Position numbers and translations under genes: made by a program
Notes under the pieces: model-generated
The model's input: the letters and a program-made list of their open reading frames with translations, nothing else
Told to the model about the DNA's origin: nothing
Databases searched by the model: none
Source: Epiperipatus broadwayi
Lineage: Eukaryota > Onychophora > Udeonychophora > Euonychophora > Peripatidae
Reading direction: 5' to 3'
DNA: 64,000 bases
Assembly: GCA_028023455.1 (NCBI GenBank)
Contig: JAQFVV010012967.1
Coordinates: 188,001 to 252,000 of the forward strand
Shown: in pieces, positions 38,301-50,599 of the stretch
Numbering within the stretch: the first letter of the stretch is position 1
How the letters are laid out: each line of letters opens with the position of its first letter

Positions 38301-39299
38301 AAATTTTCAGCTAATGATTGCCCAGGATTCTCTATCACCTGTTTTAATTACTTTTCACAACAACTGGCATGCCATGCTCTTAATCCTATGTTTTTACTTT
38401 TTAATAATGTGTCAATTAATAGAAATTAAATGTAATCTTTAATTTCACTGCATTTCTAAGATCACTTGGCTCAAGCAGCCACACAACTTTAATGAAAGCT
38501 AGGGAACATCTATTCAATTACATAAAATAATCCACATGATTCTTTCCTTATTTACTGCTGAGTTCATGTTTGTGACTTATATCAAGTTGAACAAGCTACA
38601 CCAAATGACTATAGATCCAGCTCAGAAATACCTTGTTTTAATCCACATACCTGTCATTTAATATACAACACTTAACACAATGGTTTCTCTCATCTCTGAA
38701 TCTTCAAACATTGGCCAATTAGTTAAACAAGCAAATTGTCACTACTAAGCCCATCTACCAAACACACCAACAGTTAATCAGGGTTATTGAAACTTACTAT
38801 CATTTCTGCAAAGAGTTGAAGGACTATTTTGCAATCAAATAAATAAAATTTTGCCTAACCAAGCATCACATTGAATAACTCATCCTCATCAAAGTTCCCT
38901 ATCAGTATTCAAACTGGCATAGGTGTATGTACTTGACATAACATGATCCACATATATACATACACTTTAAAAATAAACTTCAGACACATGATTTATTCAT
39001 TTGTATCATTGCACTGTTTGGGACCTCTGGAAACTACCATGTTTTTTCCAAACCAGTCAGTTTGCTGCCAAACTTGCCACTATTGAAAACTCTTGTCATC
39101 CTGGTTTACCTGGGTTTTCTGCATTCATTTTGAGTTATCTTAGTCATTTCGCCACACTGTATATTCATTATTTGACCAATTTCTTATCTCAGAATATATT
39201 TAATGTAAAATTTTGTATTCAATTTTCATACCCCCTTTCACTGAAAAACCACGTGTAACATGTGATCTAATCAACCTTTGGCCTATTTTTACTGGCCCA

Positions 39300-40800
39300 C
39301 TAGTTACTAAAATGTTTCAAAAAGCAATTAAGGGCCAAATTTAGACAGACTTTGTTTTATTATTATCACAACTACACTTTTTCAAAAAACTCACCAGCCA
39401 AGCATATGACAATCTAAGCTTATTTCAAAAAAATAAAAATACAGTCCCATTGTTGTCCAGCTTCACATACAAACAGATTTTTATTCTGTATCAATTAACC
39501 TATTTATTCAATTCCTTGCTAATACCATGATCCCATCTACTCTGTTATATATAATTACCAACCTTCAGAATCATTAGGTGCACAGTCCTTCAATCTTATA
39601 CACTCAATCTCACAAGGATCACCTCTAAAGTCTTTACTTTTTGTGCTCTACATAAATCCTGCTTTCACAACAAATACAGAATAAAATTACCAGAATCCAC
39701 ATTATGCATACCCATTAATACATTCCCTATATAGCCTACACTGATGTGACATTACTGTCTTTCTGTCTTCTCAGAAATAAATCCCCATATTGCAAACCAG
39801 TCCCAAAAAACTGCTGCATGGACTCTATTTACAAAAGCTTTTCTGGTAAAGAGGCTCACAATACAAACCACATTACAAGATTCTGTACTGCAAATAACCA
39901 ACCCACTAATATTTATCTATTCATTTGCTATGCATATTCAATACTATTGCTATGACAAAAATCATATACTATGAACCTATTATGAAATTTTGAAAGATGT
40001 CATTTCTGCCTTCAATTCCATGTGCAACAAATTTCTCTGGGGCTGGAAAACTGTTTCAATACACCAACCCACTAATATTTATCTACCCATTTGATATGCC
40101 TTTTCAATACCCTTGCTATGACAAAAATCATATACTATGAACCTATTATGAAATTTTGAAATATATTCACTTCTTTCTTCAATTCCATGTGCAACAAATT
40201 TCTCTGGGGCTGGAAAACTGTTTCAGTATTTATAAATTGGCTCATCCATCAATCCTTGTAATATGGTCTAGGCTTGCATAGCATTCAGGTGTTCTATACA
40301 CAAAAAGCCATTAACTTAATAACAGCTATTATCAATCAGTTTCACAAACTCCAGTGGCTGCTTAAAGTAGCCACTACAAGCAAACCTCCTCCTTCAACTC
40401 CACATCTCCCCAATATTATTGCTCAATCTTAGGAAGGTAACACCAGTAAGATCAATCTTTCCCACAATTCCAAGTATAATTACTATAAACCTGCTTTATA
40501 CAGACTCCAGCAATGATTCATCATGCTTGGAATATATAACTGTTTCCTTCTTGGCCAGTTTAAATAATGGGCACTAAGACTGAATTTTTTTGACTTCCTA
40601 ACTAGACTCAACCAGTACACTCTTCAAATATATTTTTTTCTGCAGTATTCTCCTCTGTACAAAAGTATTAACTCATTCTGTGGGCTGTACCACCAAGCTG
40701 AGAAGATTCCATAATATCTTTTAAATAACTTTTGAACAATAAATTCCACATGCCAAATATGTTAAATGCATACCAGCAGTCCACTACTTCCAGCCACCAT
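39300..40800 (+). pseudogene. Reverse transcriptase remains of copy C
   Basis: Motif B reads SQGSPLKSLLFVLYINPAF from about 39610. The catalytic box is IAYTDVT near 39731-39750, where a family-type 'DD' has been reduced to one Asp. The thumb (CNKFLWGWKTVS, about 40188-40225) follows, then YGLGLHSIQVFYTQKAINLI near 40260-40315 and FCGLYHQAE near 40676. Every 50-150 bases the frame is lost. A 166-bp tandem duplication disrupts the thumb region. Confidence 0.7.
39898..40229. repeat. 166-bp tandem duplication inside copy C
   Basis: Unit 1 (39898-40063) and unit 2 (40064-40229) both run from CCAACCCACTAATATTTATC to GGCTGGAAAACTGTTTCA. They differ at a moderate number of sites, so the event happened after insertion of the LINE but not very recently. 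Confidence 0.9.
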
Positions 40801-41387
40801 ATAACCCAGTCCTTCCAAAAATTACAGATTCTGACTCATTTATCTTGTTTGGCTTCTGGTATACTCACTGCACCTTCTTGGTAGGCAGAAACACCAGGAG
40901 ACATCCATCCACATTTATCAATAAATTATATCAACTAAAAGCAAAGGATCACAACATGGCCCCTTTTTTTTTTGACATTTTTGTGACCTCACCCATTAGA
41001 AAGCAGTCCAACCTATAAGTTGCCACAATCTTAGTAGGCATTACTAACTATCTTCATCTATTTCATCTGCTTGATAATGCAACTAGCTACATGAAAAACT
41101 GTTCCAGACACTCATTACAATAGTTCAATTATGCAGAAGGCTAGTCAATCTCAAGGCAGATTAACTTTAATTCAAAGTTTATAAACATTTATTTTTTGTT
41201 TATCCAATACTATGTTGTATAATAAAGTATAATTAATAGTCATGTATAATTACCAATGTTCATATAATTTTACTGTAATCAATAATGTTAATCAAATTTA
41301 TATAATAACAAACACTCATTACACTTAAATGCCTTTGTGATCTTGGAAATATTCTTGTAAAACATTTCTAAAACCTATGTAACACAA

Positions 41388-41476
<89 letters not shown>

Positions 41477-41490
41477 ATAATAATAATAAG
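41388..41490. repeat. (TAG)n microsatellite, about 29 units, then (TAA)n
   Basis: Pure TAG from 41388 to 41476, then five TAA and a few CAG units. It lies between the 3' end of LINE C and the 3' side of the Penelope-like element. Translated Leu runs on the - strand are artefacts. Confidence 0.95.
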
Positions 41491-41499
41491 CAGCAGCAG

Positions 41500-42571
41500 T
41501 ACAATTTTAATGCACAAATCAGTGCATAACAGCAGAGCTTCTTCAAATTAAATCACAATTTATTATAAACTCAATATAAATTATAATACATAATAAATAA
41601 TGCCTGAGGGCTTTCAAGAGAACTTAGCTCTCATAATCATGGGTAACAAAGAGTAAGCGTAACAAGGTTGCTATGTATAAATATATGCAGATATATGTAA
41701 ATTAATTGAACTATATGCGTAAATCTAATTAACCCATTTCTTAGAAATTTTATAACACGTATCTTTCCTATTCATAGCCTTATCATCCATGGCAATAAAA
41801 CATGCCTCCTTCACCTTTCTCTTAACATCATTTCTTTCCCTACAAACTATTCTTGGATTTTCAGGTTCACATGAATGACCAGTTAATTTCTGATGCATTG
41901 CGAATATTGAGGTGTAAGCTGGGTCTGCTTGGGCCTTTCTGTAAGAATATCTGTGCTGGGACAATCTTGTTGAGAGAGTTGCTTTCGTTTCTCCATAGTA
42001 TGATGCCATGCAGTTATTTTCTGGGCATGAGATATTATAGACAGCCTGAGAAATGTTGTTGGGTGTTACAATGTCTTTTGCATTGTTGATAATTCTATTG
42101 GTATTAGGGTGTGTGTGAAAACATAGTTGAAAATCTCTATTAAACACTGAGTAAAGTTTTCTATGGGCGTTTGCAAAGTATGGCAACAATATTCTATTTT
42201 TCTGCTGCTTAATTGCGTTGTTATTTAATTTACTGTAAAATTGTCTAATTTTCCCATCAATACTATTTTGTTTGAAACCGATATTTAATAAATCGTTTCT
42301 ATATAAAATCAAATTTGCCCTTTTGTCTGCTTCAAATCTGCAAAGGTGCTCATTCCTATGTAAGAAAGACATCAATCCTGCGAATTTATGAATAGGTGGT
42401 GTGTTAAAAAGGGGTTGTATATGGCCTCTTTTTTCTATTGGTTTTATAATCATCTTATAATTGAGTTGCTGACCTTCCCTTTGTACTTGAATATCCAAAT
42501 ATCTAGTTTTTTTGTCGCAATCTTCCATTTCTGTATTTAGCTTCAGATGAGTACACTCTTGTATGTCCAGC

Positions 42572-42572
<1 letters not shown>
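41500..42572 (-). mobile_element. Penelope-like element (PLE), 5'-truncated
   Basis: The coding part (41725-42572) is the C-terminal end of a Penelope-like protein; about 41500-41724 is probable 3' untranslated sequence. The 5' side is cut exactly where an (AAT)n array begins at 42573, so most of the RT is absent. The left-hand end of the element is not defined by any visible terminal repeat. Confidence 0.7.
41725..42572 (-). CDS. PLE C-terminal protein: RT thumb + GIY-YIG endonuclease (partial)
   Basis: Open from the truncation at 42572 to a TAG stop at 41725, about 282 codons; a Met occurs at 42528 but the frame is open through it (KLDIQECTHLKLNTE precedes). Residues about 1-110 resemble the end of the Penelope RT and linker (RYLDIQVQ; a basic Arg/His-rich stretch). 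The last third carries a GIY-YIG-type nuclease: AVYNISCPENNC, then SYYGET with the conserved following Arg in STRLSQH. Cys/His residues nearby fit the Cys-rich insertion of PLE endonucleases. Canonical Penelope proteins join such a nuclease to a RT; it would nick target DNA in the nucleus. No stops or frameshifts are present, so this is one of the youngest insertions here. Family call from motifs only. Confidence 0.7.
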
Positions 42573-42642
<70 letters not shown>

Positions 42643-42660
42643 TCAATTCAATTCAATTCA
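42573..42660. repeat. (AAT)n array plus (ATTCA)n 3' tail of LINE D
   Basis: About 23 AAT units (42573-42641) followed by four ATTCA units (42641-42660). Read on the - strand, LINE D ends in (TGAAT)n then (ATT)n. A matching ATTCAATTCA start is found at 54986, beside the D-like fragment. Confidence 0.9.
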
Positions 42661-44170
42661 TTTATTTAAGTGCTAAACAACAGCATAAAGCCAATTACAG
42701 CTTGCACATACAATAAAAGTGAAAATAAAACATATAACATAAAATGAAAATATAAATGTATACATAATAAAGTAAAATTTAAAAGATAAAATCAAACTTC
42801 ACATTTCAGTTTAACAAGATTACAAAATTTCTTATAATCAATGTCACACAGATTAAGGTTACTCCCAATTTGATTATATAAAGAGGGTAACCTAAATAAA
42901 GGAGAAAATTTAAGAATATTAGAACGGCATGTTTGAATCTGATATACACAAGTAGACCTAGTATCATAACTCAAAGACCTAACTGAGATAGTTGAAACTA
43001 TATCTGATAAAATAACCTGTTTATTAACAATTTTATAAAAATATTTCAAATCCCTATACTTTCGTCTAGATGAAAGATTAATCATTTTACCCTCCCAAGA
43101 AACATATTTGAAAAACTTCTTTGAAATAGACTGCAACAAGTTACATCCTTGCAAAGAACTAGGGTTCCAAATTATTGAACCATATTCAATAATAGGAAGA
43201 ACCAATGAAAAAAACAATTTCCGTTTAGTATCATTACTGAACTGATAACCATGTCTAAGAATGGCACCCATAACCTTAAAAGCTTTACCAACAATCATTT
43301 CAAGATGAGGAATAAAAGATCCATTACAAGAAAACATAATTCCAAGATCTTTTTGGCATTTAACTGAAATAATTTTATGAGAATTGATATAATAATAAAA
43401 CTGTAAAACTTCAGATTTTTTGGAATAAGACATAAAGGAACATTTATCAAAATTAACTGTCATATTATTTGACTGACACCAAGCACTAAAGTTATCAATA
43501 TCCTTCTGAAGGAGAACACAATCGTTCACTGATACAATTCTTCTAAAAATCTTACAGTCATCAGCATAGCTTAACAGAAAAGAATATCTCAAGCAATCAT
43601 TAAGATCATTAATGTAAACATTAAACAGCATGGGTGCTAAAATACTACCCTGTGGAACACCTAAATTGCATTCAAAATTAAATGAAACTTTATTATTGAA
43701 TTTAATATATGCTGTACGACTACATAGAAATGATTGAAACCAATATACAAGTTTATTAGAGAAACCTATTTTATGTAATTTATGAAGTAAAACACTGTAA
43801 TCAACTTTATCAAAGGCTTTTGACAAATCAAAATAAATAACATCTAGTCTTTGACGATCTTCAATAGCATGAGCTATATGATCATAAATTGTCAGTAGAT
43901 AACTATCAATTGATCTATTAGGACTAAAACCATGTTGAGAAGAAGAAATTATCTTACCCACATCTGAAATAATTTTATTATAAATACATCTCTCAAAAAT
44001 TCTTGCAATGGTATGCAAAACAGAAATTGGTCTATAATTAGAAACACAATCTCGATCACCATTTTTGAAGATTGGAACCATTTTAGCACATTTCAAAACA
44101 CTAGGAAAAGTACTGTAATTAAGAGACAGATTAAAAACAAAGGCAAGAGGTACTGCAATAAATTTAGCCC
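42641..44170 (-). mobile_element. Jockey/CR1-type LINE D, 5'-truncated at (AAT)n
   Basis: Contains an uninterrupted RT-to-C-terminus frame (42792-44170), a short 3' untranslated region of about 150 bp and a (TGAAT)n 3' tail. The 5' part (any ORF1, endonuclease and first RT segment) is missing, with the break at the long (AAT)n array to the right. It appears much younger than A, B, C and E. Confidence 0.8.
42792..44170 (-). CDS. LINE D reverse transcriptase, open partial frame
   Basis: About 459 codons without a stop or frameshift, ending KLKCEV-stop at 42792. Reading on past 44170 into the (AAT)n array only adds Ile codons and is not protein. Domain order: VPIFKNGDRDCVSNYRPISV (fingers), motif A VIYFDLSKAFDKVD, motif B GVPQGSILAPMLFNVYINDL, catalytic SYADDCKIF with YADD at 43557-43568, then the thumb KDLGIMFSCNGSFIPH and the LVLPIIEYGSIIWNP block typical of jockey/CR1-group ORF2 C-termini. 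All three palm aspartates are present. It would copy LINE RNA at a nicked chromosomal site; with no endonuclease it cannot act alone. Confidence 0.85.
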
Positions 44171-44548
<378 letters not shown>

Positions 44549-44810
44549 CCACAGAAAATCTCAGTGAGGCAAGAAGCAAATCGAAAAGCTCCCCAATGTA
44601 AGTAGTTATATTTTTCCTTTTTTCAACTTGAATTTCGCAAAACAAACTAAATATAGGACAAATCGAATCATTTCATAGCTTAATAGAATATTTTTGTAAA
44701 AATATCTGTGTGTATCCATAACCATATTTAATAATAAAAAAACTGATTATAGTCAGACTAATAAATCATGGCTATTACTTTAGTCAAGCAAATACGAGTT
44801 AAGCACCAAA

Positions 44811-45727
44811 ATGAATTTAACAACATCGTTACTTTTAACAATGCTTACTTTGTATGCAGAAGTTCTTAAAAATAATAATAATATTTCAGCACCAACCCAA
44901 GCACTGCATAAGAACAACTACAAACGATGTAAAGAATCTTGTTATATATATCCAAGAGGACCAACAACTCTTTTCAGCTGCAATCTGGACAAAAGAAATG
45001 CTTGATAATATTAAAAATTGTTTTAATAACACGATTCCACGAATGCTGTTTGAAACATTTTGCCGGTAATACTTTTCATTTCCCAAAGCCTTACTTTACA
45101 AAGCAATTACACAAAATGCACTATGGGAAACTCTCTTGTAACACAAATCAGCCAAGCAGTCACTGTATAACCATTGATTTTTATACCCAGCAGCAAAAAG
45201 AACATTTCAGTCCATTATTTTATATTGGATAATTTTGCACTCGTAATTATAGATGAAAACTGGCAAAATATTATTTCTGGAGTGCTCAAAAATACTTATC
45301 TAAAATACTGCATACAAGAATTTTAAAAATGATGAACCTATTTGGAAAAATAATTGCCCTACAGTCTACATATCTCAAAGACACACCAATGCCCATATGC
45401 AGTATTGGTTTTGAATTCATAGTAAAACTTCATAATAACATAGATGCAGCCACAATCCCAACACAAATAACTGATCAAGAGAAAATCCTGTCTCTTCACG
45501 TAAGAGGTCCAATCCCACAGTGTTTTGGCTGTGGTCAGAGAGGTCACATGGCAACTCAGTGTGACAACATAAAAGGCAATCACTGCGAACAATCCAAACC
45601 CTTCTCCTCAGAACAATGCACTTATGATGAAAATAAAACCTCTAATAATACTACATTCACTGGCAAAACAATAATAGAAACCAGCCAAAAACAGGTTCAA
45701 ACACCCACAAATAAAAATGATAACTGA
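44811..45727 (+). pseudogene. ORF1 of LINE A with CCHC zinc knuckle
   Basis: The coding stretch is split over frames; the clearest part is 45329-45727. After KILSLHVRGPIPQ comes CFGCGQRGHMATQC (45521-45562), a perfect CX2CX4HX4C knuckle, then a Cys-poor Ser/Thr/Asn-rich tail. Such ORF1 proteins bind element RNA. Upstream frames (44811-45230) can be joined only across several frameshifts and are less certain. A matching degenerate knuckle lies in copy C. Confidence 0.75.
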
Positions 45728-46640
45728 ACAAAACTGCCTATCTCAAAGATCAACCAATACAATAATAAGTCAAAAAGTAACACACACATCCTAGATTTAA
45801 ATGAAAATAATTCACAAGAAATCACGATACAAAATACAGCAATTGCATCAAAGGATTAGCATCTCATTAAAACAAAAATTGCTATACCAAATAAAAATCA
45901 TTAAACAAAAATTCCACACACAATTATATAATAAAAATATAAACAAATCTAGATAATGTAAGGATGCCAATAATAAAACAAACTCCAATAATAAATAAAA
46001 CTGCATCAAATATTATGGATGGAATAGAAGCCCCCCCTCCCACCCATACAAGAGAATACACCAGAGGGGGAAAAAAAACAGGTCGACTACCTAAAAATCA
46101 TGAATCCAAAAAAGCAAAAAAAAAAAAAACAGACCAAAAAATACAACATATTAGACACAAACAATCTAGAAAATGATGAAATAGAAATGGATTTAAGCCA
46201 ACAACAAGCAGACCTTTTAATTTTAACACCAATTTGCTATATAGAGTCTGAACCAATACTAAATGAAAACAAAATCGATAATAAATACTACAAAGACTTA
46301 AAAACACATCAGCATTTATCTACTGCAATTTAAACTAAAATCTTTAGAAGTCAAAAATAAATAAACATCTATACCCTGTTGTTAAGTTATACAAAAACAT
46401 GAAGATAAAAATCGGATCTCTCAACATTAGAGGCTTAAATGCCACCAAAAAAGTTTTTCAACTCAAAAAATGGATACATACAACACAACCACACATATTG
46501 GGTCTACTAGAAATAAAAATATACCGCAGCTCTCAAACTGATTCATCAAAATATATTTAGTCAGCCAATGGTTTTGTGCTTGCTCAAGAGCATCATCATC
46601 ACCATCAGGTGGCACAGTTATAACTGAAACCCACAACTGA

Positions 46641-46695
46641 CCTTTCAATTCCTTTAAAATTATACTGACCTTTCAATTCCTTTAAAATTATATAT
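46641..46695. repeat. 28-bp tandem duplication in LINE A
   Basis: CTGACCTTTCAATTCCTTTA plus AAATTATA occurs twice in direct succession. A small slippage event within the endonuclease remains. Confidence 0.85.
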
Positions 46696-46876
46696 ATTGA
46701 CTCTAATCTTATCATAATAATACTCCATCATAAAATGTCACACCTAACCTAGTATTAGTCTATATACCACCAGACCCTGTGATCATCTCTAGAATCATAA
46801 CAACAATAAATTCAGTGTGTACCGCAACACCTAATCCTATAATACTCTCGATTTATTTCAACATGACCTATCAAAC

Positions 46877-47115
46877 TTTTGTCAGTAAATGGATCCATCA
46901 AATAACAATCCTACTTATGAGTACTGAGGGTTTTCTCTCATCAATAAATCGATTCATCAAATAACAGTTCCACTTATGAATACTGAGGGTTTTCCCCCAT
47001 CAAACTCAATATCATTTAATAACAACAAACTTTTGTCAATAAATGGATCCATCAAATAACAATCCCACTTATGAGTGCTGAGGGTTTTCTCCCATCAAAC
47101 TCAATGTCATTTAAT
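46877..47115. repeat. Three-unit tandem repeat inside the LINE A endonuclease
   Basis: Units starting near 46877, 46941 and 47031 share TCAATAAATGGATCCATCAA, then CACTTATGAGTACTGAGGG and TTTTC..CCATCAAACTCAAT. The first lacks the last block, so offsets are 59 and 95 bp. It adds about 150 bp to the domain and, with the stops, ends any function. Confidence 0.85.
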
Positions 47116-47549
47116 AACAATAGATATACATCACTTATAGATTTGAGATTCTATTCACCAATGTTACAATCATTATTTTAATCTTGAACTCTGTCCATCT
47201 ATAATCTCAGATCATGCTGCCAAATTTATCACTCTCAATCTAACAAAAAATACCGAATACAACAATAGGCCTTCAAAAGAGATTATGTGAATACTTTTTC
47301 CAGCACAAATGACTGAATTCCTATATTCAGAAATATATATAATGCTCCAAAAACTTTAAAACATATTACTCAACCCAATATAAAAGTATATAGCATTCAC
47401 CAATATACTTTCTTTCAACATTAATCATATTACCTGCAATTCAACACCCCCCACCAGATTATTAGCTTCAGCAAATGAACTTCATAAAAGAATAACCATC
47501 TCCAGACTAACTGCAAACAATCAAACACAAATTTAAAAAAAAACACAGA

Positions 47550-49538
47550 AATGTACAACAGTACATGCAACGCACTAAAGCAATGTGTAGCAATAAAAAA
47601 GAAAAATATATACCTCACCCAACAATATGCCTGGACTGGGGCATACATATGGTTGGCACTGGCATACCCTTCCTCAGTCAGAGTGCTTATGGCACTTAAA
47701 ATAGATGGCTCTATAACAGCTGGAAATAACATGATAAACCCAATATATCAACATTTAAAAAAAAACTGCAAAAACAAAAAGCATACCTACCAAATGATGA
47801 CATTCGGTGATCCTGAAACAAGCACACCAGTAACAACAACTGACATTGTTTTTCAACTTGCAACATAGCAAATACATGTCACCCAGGATCACAAGGCATT
47901 TCCAAATTTGTGTTCAAACACTTTAGACACTTCACAGCCAAATATTTATGTGACCCCTCCAATTAATTACATATCACAAAAAATTTACAACATGCAATAT
48001 CTATATCCAATTGCAATGGTTCCATTTAACAAAAAACCAGCAGTAATACTATCTTTAACTAATATATTACCAATCTTAATGGTATCTTTAGGAATAAAAA
48101 TTCTTTAAAGAGTAATAAAGGAGAAAATAGAACAATACATACTCCCTGTATTATTATCAGCTCAATATGCCAAAAAGGCTCATCCATTGTTCAAGATGCC
48201 CTAATGCACAAAACAATTATCAAAGCAGTGAAGAAAAGCAAGAAATATGCACCTGTGCCCATTTCCAGATTATTATATATGCTAAAAAAACAATACATCC
48301 ATGCCTACTATATATAATAGCCAATGTACTACTCAGTTGTGAAATTCACATCACACTGAATAGGAAAAAATAATCAGCTTTCAGACATAGTTAATCATCC
48401 CCTCTCAGTGCATTACTCTTCACACTATATATCAATCCTCTATTAATAGAGAAATAGAAAAAATATAAGGTATTCAAATCCCAAACACTAGTTTAAATAT
48501 ATCATGCATAGCCTGTATGGATTGTGTAACCATTTTCTTCCCATCTAAAAAGAATTTCCCCATACTACAAGAGATAATCAAGGATTATACTTTCAATTTG
48601 AACTTAAAAAAAAAATTAACACAAATAAAACTGCTGCATGGTCAATATATGCCGGCAAGCACTACAAATATGTTTAATGGCAAACCAACTGCTTTCCTTG
48701 GTATTCCATTCTACCTTGAGTCCAATGAAAAGAGGCAAAAAATTTCAAAATAAATTAAAGAAAGATGCTGAAAAAATCACAACCTTACTTGAAAAGTCAT
48801 ACCTATCAATATACACGAAGGTAGCCTTATATAATCAACTTATAATTACAAGAATTACCTACTACACACCTATAATCAAATTTGCTAAAACATTCATATC
48901 TAAAATCTCATCAATCTGTAACAAATTAATATGGAATAGAAAGACTGGCAATCTCTTTAAAAATCTGAGCAGACCACCATTTAGCAATGGACTTGAGACT
49001 CCATGCAATAAATGTTTTTTACAAACAGAAATCAATAAATTTATTAACAGCCACCATAAAAAGATTTCCAGACCTAGAGTGAGTGATCAATATAACACCC
49101 ACAGACAGACCACCTTTTTTATATGGATATCTATCCACATTGATTGAAGAACTCAGGTCAATATATAACAAAATATTACTCATTAATGACAGGTATATTT
49201 ACTGGGATATTTATAATATCCTAAACACAAATGATATACCTCATCTTTATCTATCAGCTCTTGGTATAGACAATAGACAACTACTGCAACAATTCAGAAA
49301 ATGGTCACTAAAACCAAAATTATTTGATTTTCTGCTTAAGTTCAATCTAAATGCTCTACCCATAACACATTTCCTTAGATTTTGTAGATTCTATACAAAT
49401 ATAGACCCCCTTTGTGGACTATATCATAGAGAAAAAGAAACACAGGATCATTTCCTACATTTCTGCAGGCACTGGAATCAATATGTCACACAATGTTTTC
49501 CACATATAGAATGGCTAATATTTCAATTGATGAAATAA
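47550..49538 (+). pseudogene. Reverse transcriptase and zf-RVT of LINE A, broken
   Basis: Recognisable in order: ALKIDGSITAGNNMINPIYQ near 47693-47750; motif B SSPLSALLFTLYINPLLIEK from 48395; catalytic box IACMDCVTIFFPS with MDCV at 48517-48528; HGQYMPASTTNMFNGKPTAF, the thumb (ICNKLIWNRKTGNLFKNLSR) and, from 49083, a frame ending with LPITHFLRF and CGLYHREKETQDHFLHFCRH (zf-RVT Cys/His set). The catalytic box probably descends from a 'MDD' form; the second Asp is Cys here. Frameshifts occur near 48650, 49080 and elsewhere. Confidence 0.75.
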
Positions 49539-49960
49539 TACATACATTTAAAAAAGACTACATCCCTGCTACTCATGCCCTCGACACCATCTAGCAATAT
49601 ACTCAATAAAACTAGAATTGTTCAGAAAAAGAGATGTGTTTGCACCCAAACAAAATCCTGTCTATGAAATATAAGTCCAATATGACAGATGGGGATACCT
49701 TCAATGTCATCAATGTTCAACATTAAAACCAAGTCATGAAATGCTAGAATAAACTGAACTAAATAAAAAAACAAGACTCTAAAACAAACAAAGAAGTATG
49801 CATAACTGATACTTATGTATTGAAAAGTTGTTTTAATCCATCTCCTTGCTTAGTTGTAATTTGGTTTGCAATTGCTAATATTGGAAATTGTAACAGAAAT
49901 CAATGTATTACTAGATGTGACTCTATAACCTTTTAGACTCAATAAAGTTTTGCTTTGAAA

Positions 49961-50041
49961 CATCATCATCATAATAATAATAATGATAATAATAATAATT
50001 TATTTATTTATTTGATAATAATTTATTTATTTATTTATTAT
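49961..50041. repeat. Tail-to-tail LINE junction: (ATC)n(ATA)n and (TTTA)n
   Basis: LINE A's 3' tail (CATCATCATAATAATAA) meets a (TTTA)n/(TAAT)n-rich stretch that reads on the - strand as the 3' tail of LINE E. TTTATTTATTTATTTGATAA is partly duplicated here. Confidence 0.85.
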
Positions 50042-50599
50042 GAAGCAAACAATAAATGTATAATCAGTGAGATAAATTCCATACAAGAAAAATCTTGAGT
50101 GAGGGATTTAAATATAACAACTAAAAACACTAATAAAATACAAAAAAGTATAAATATAACAAAATATTAAAATCACACAGATATTACATTTGGCAATTCA
50201 CTCATAGTAGTAAATAATTACAACATAACATACAGTATAAATAAAAAAATATAACTAACGGTTAGCATAATATAACCAATGCCATAAATGCTTTTTAAAA
50301 ATCAAATAATTAGTGTTCATTAAATTCATAGAACAATCTCTTATAAACATATTAAATAATTTGAGACCATTATAACTAAATTGCTTCCTATTGGATGTTT
50401 TAAGAAAATTAGGTAAAGCCAGCTGATATTTAGTAGATAAACGAGCTATTTACAACAGAAGATGTAGTATCCAAATGAATTTTTCTTAACATCTAATATA
50501 TTAAATGTCTCATAAATATCTTTAACAGATGTGGTATGTGATCTACCAAAAATGATACGCATTGTATAATTCTGTAAAACAGACAAAGTAGTCATTGCA

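Larger units (their letters stand above)
36780..41240 (+). mobile_element. LINE copy C (CCHC/APE/RT family shared with A and B)
   Basis: Heavily decayed but collinear with element A. It contains, in order, a zinc-knuckle region at about 36987-37031, an endonuclease segment with GDFN at 38249-38260, RT motifs at 39.6-39.75 kb, a thumb region at about 40.0-40.3 kb (NKFLWGWKT) and a zf-RVT-like FCGLYHQAE near 40675. It probably ends near AATAAAG at about 41222. Base composition differs from the flanks (A- and C-rich on this strand). I assign the family by shared motifs with A and B; the clade looks L1/Tx1-like but is not certain. Confidence 0.7.
46399..47290 (+). pseudogene. APE-type endonuclease of LINE A, broken
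   Basis: Starts with ATG at 46399: MKIKIGSLNIRGLNATKKVF, then HILGLLEIKI, equivalent to the catalytic 'ETK' segment with the Glu kept, then a stop at about 46558. Further on, ILSIYFNMTYQTFVSKWI near 46845-46900 aligns with the GDFN motif of copy C, but Gly-Asp has become Ile-Tyr, so a catalytic residue is lost. SDHAAKFITLNL at 47207-47240 is the catalytic SDH near the domain end. A tandem triplication at 46877-47115 splits the two. Confidence 0.75.
44549..49960 (+). mobile_element. LINE copy A: ORF1 with CCHC, APE endonuclease, RT, zf-RVT
   Basis: The most complete member of the A/B/C family. In order: ORF1 remains (44811 to about 45727) with a zinc knuckle; endonuclease (46399 to about 47290); RT (about 47550-49150); zf-RVT zinc-binding region (about 49400-49480); 3' end with CAATAAAGTTTTGCTTTGAA and CATC followed by an (ATC)n(ATA)n tail from 49961. 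Decay is heavy: stops or frameshifts in each domain. A- and C-rich on the + strand. The layout (ORF1 with CCHC, APE endonuclease, L1-like LNIRGLN start, no RNase H seen) suggests an L1/Tx1-like clade; this is inference. Confidence 0.8.

Noticed and set aside
41325-41546. Poly-Leu frame on the - strand
   Set aside because: Frame of the (TAG)n array with no coding context.
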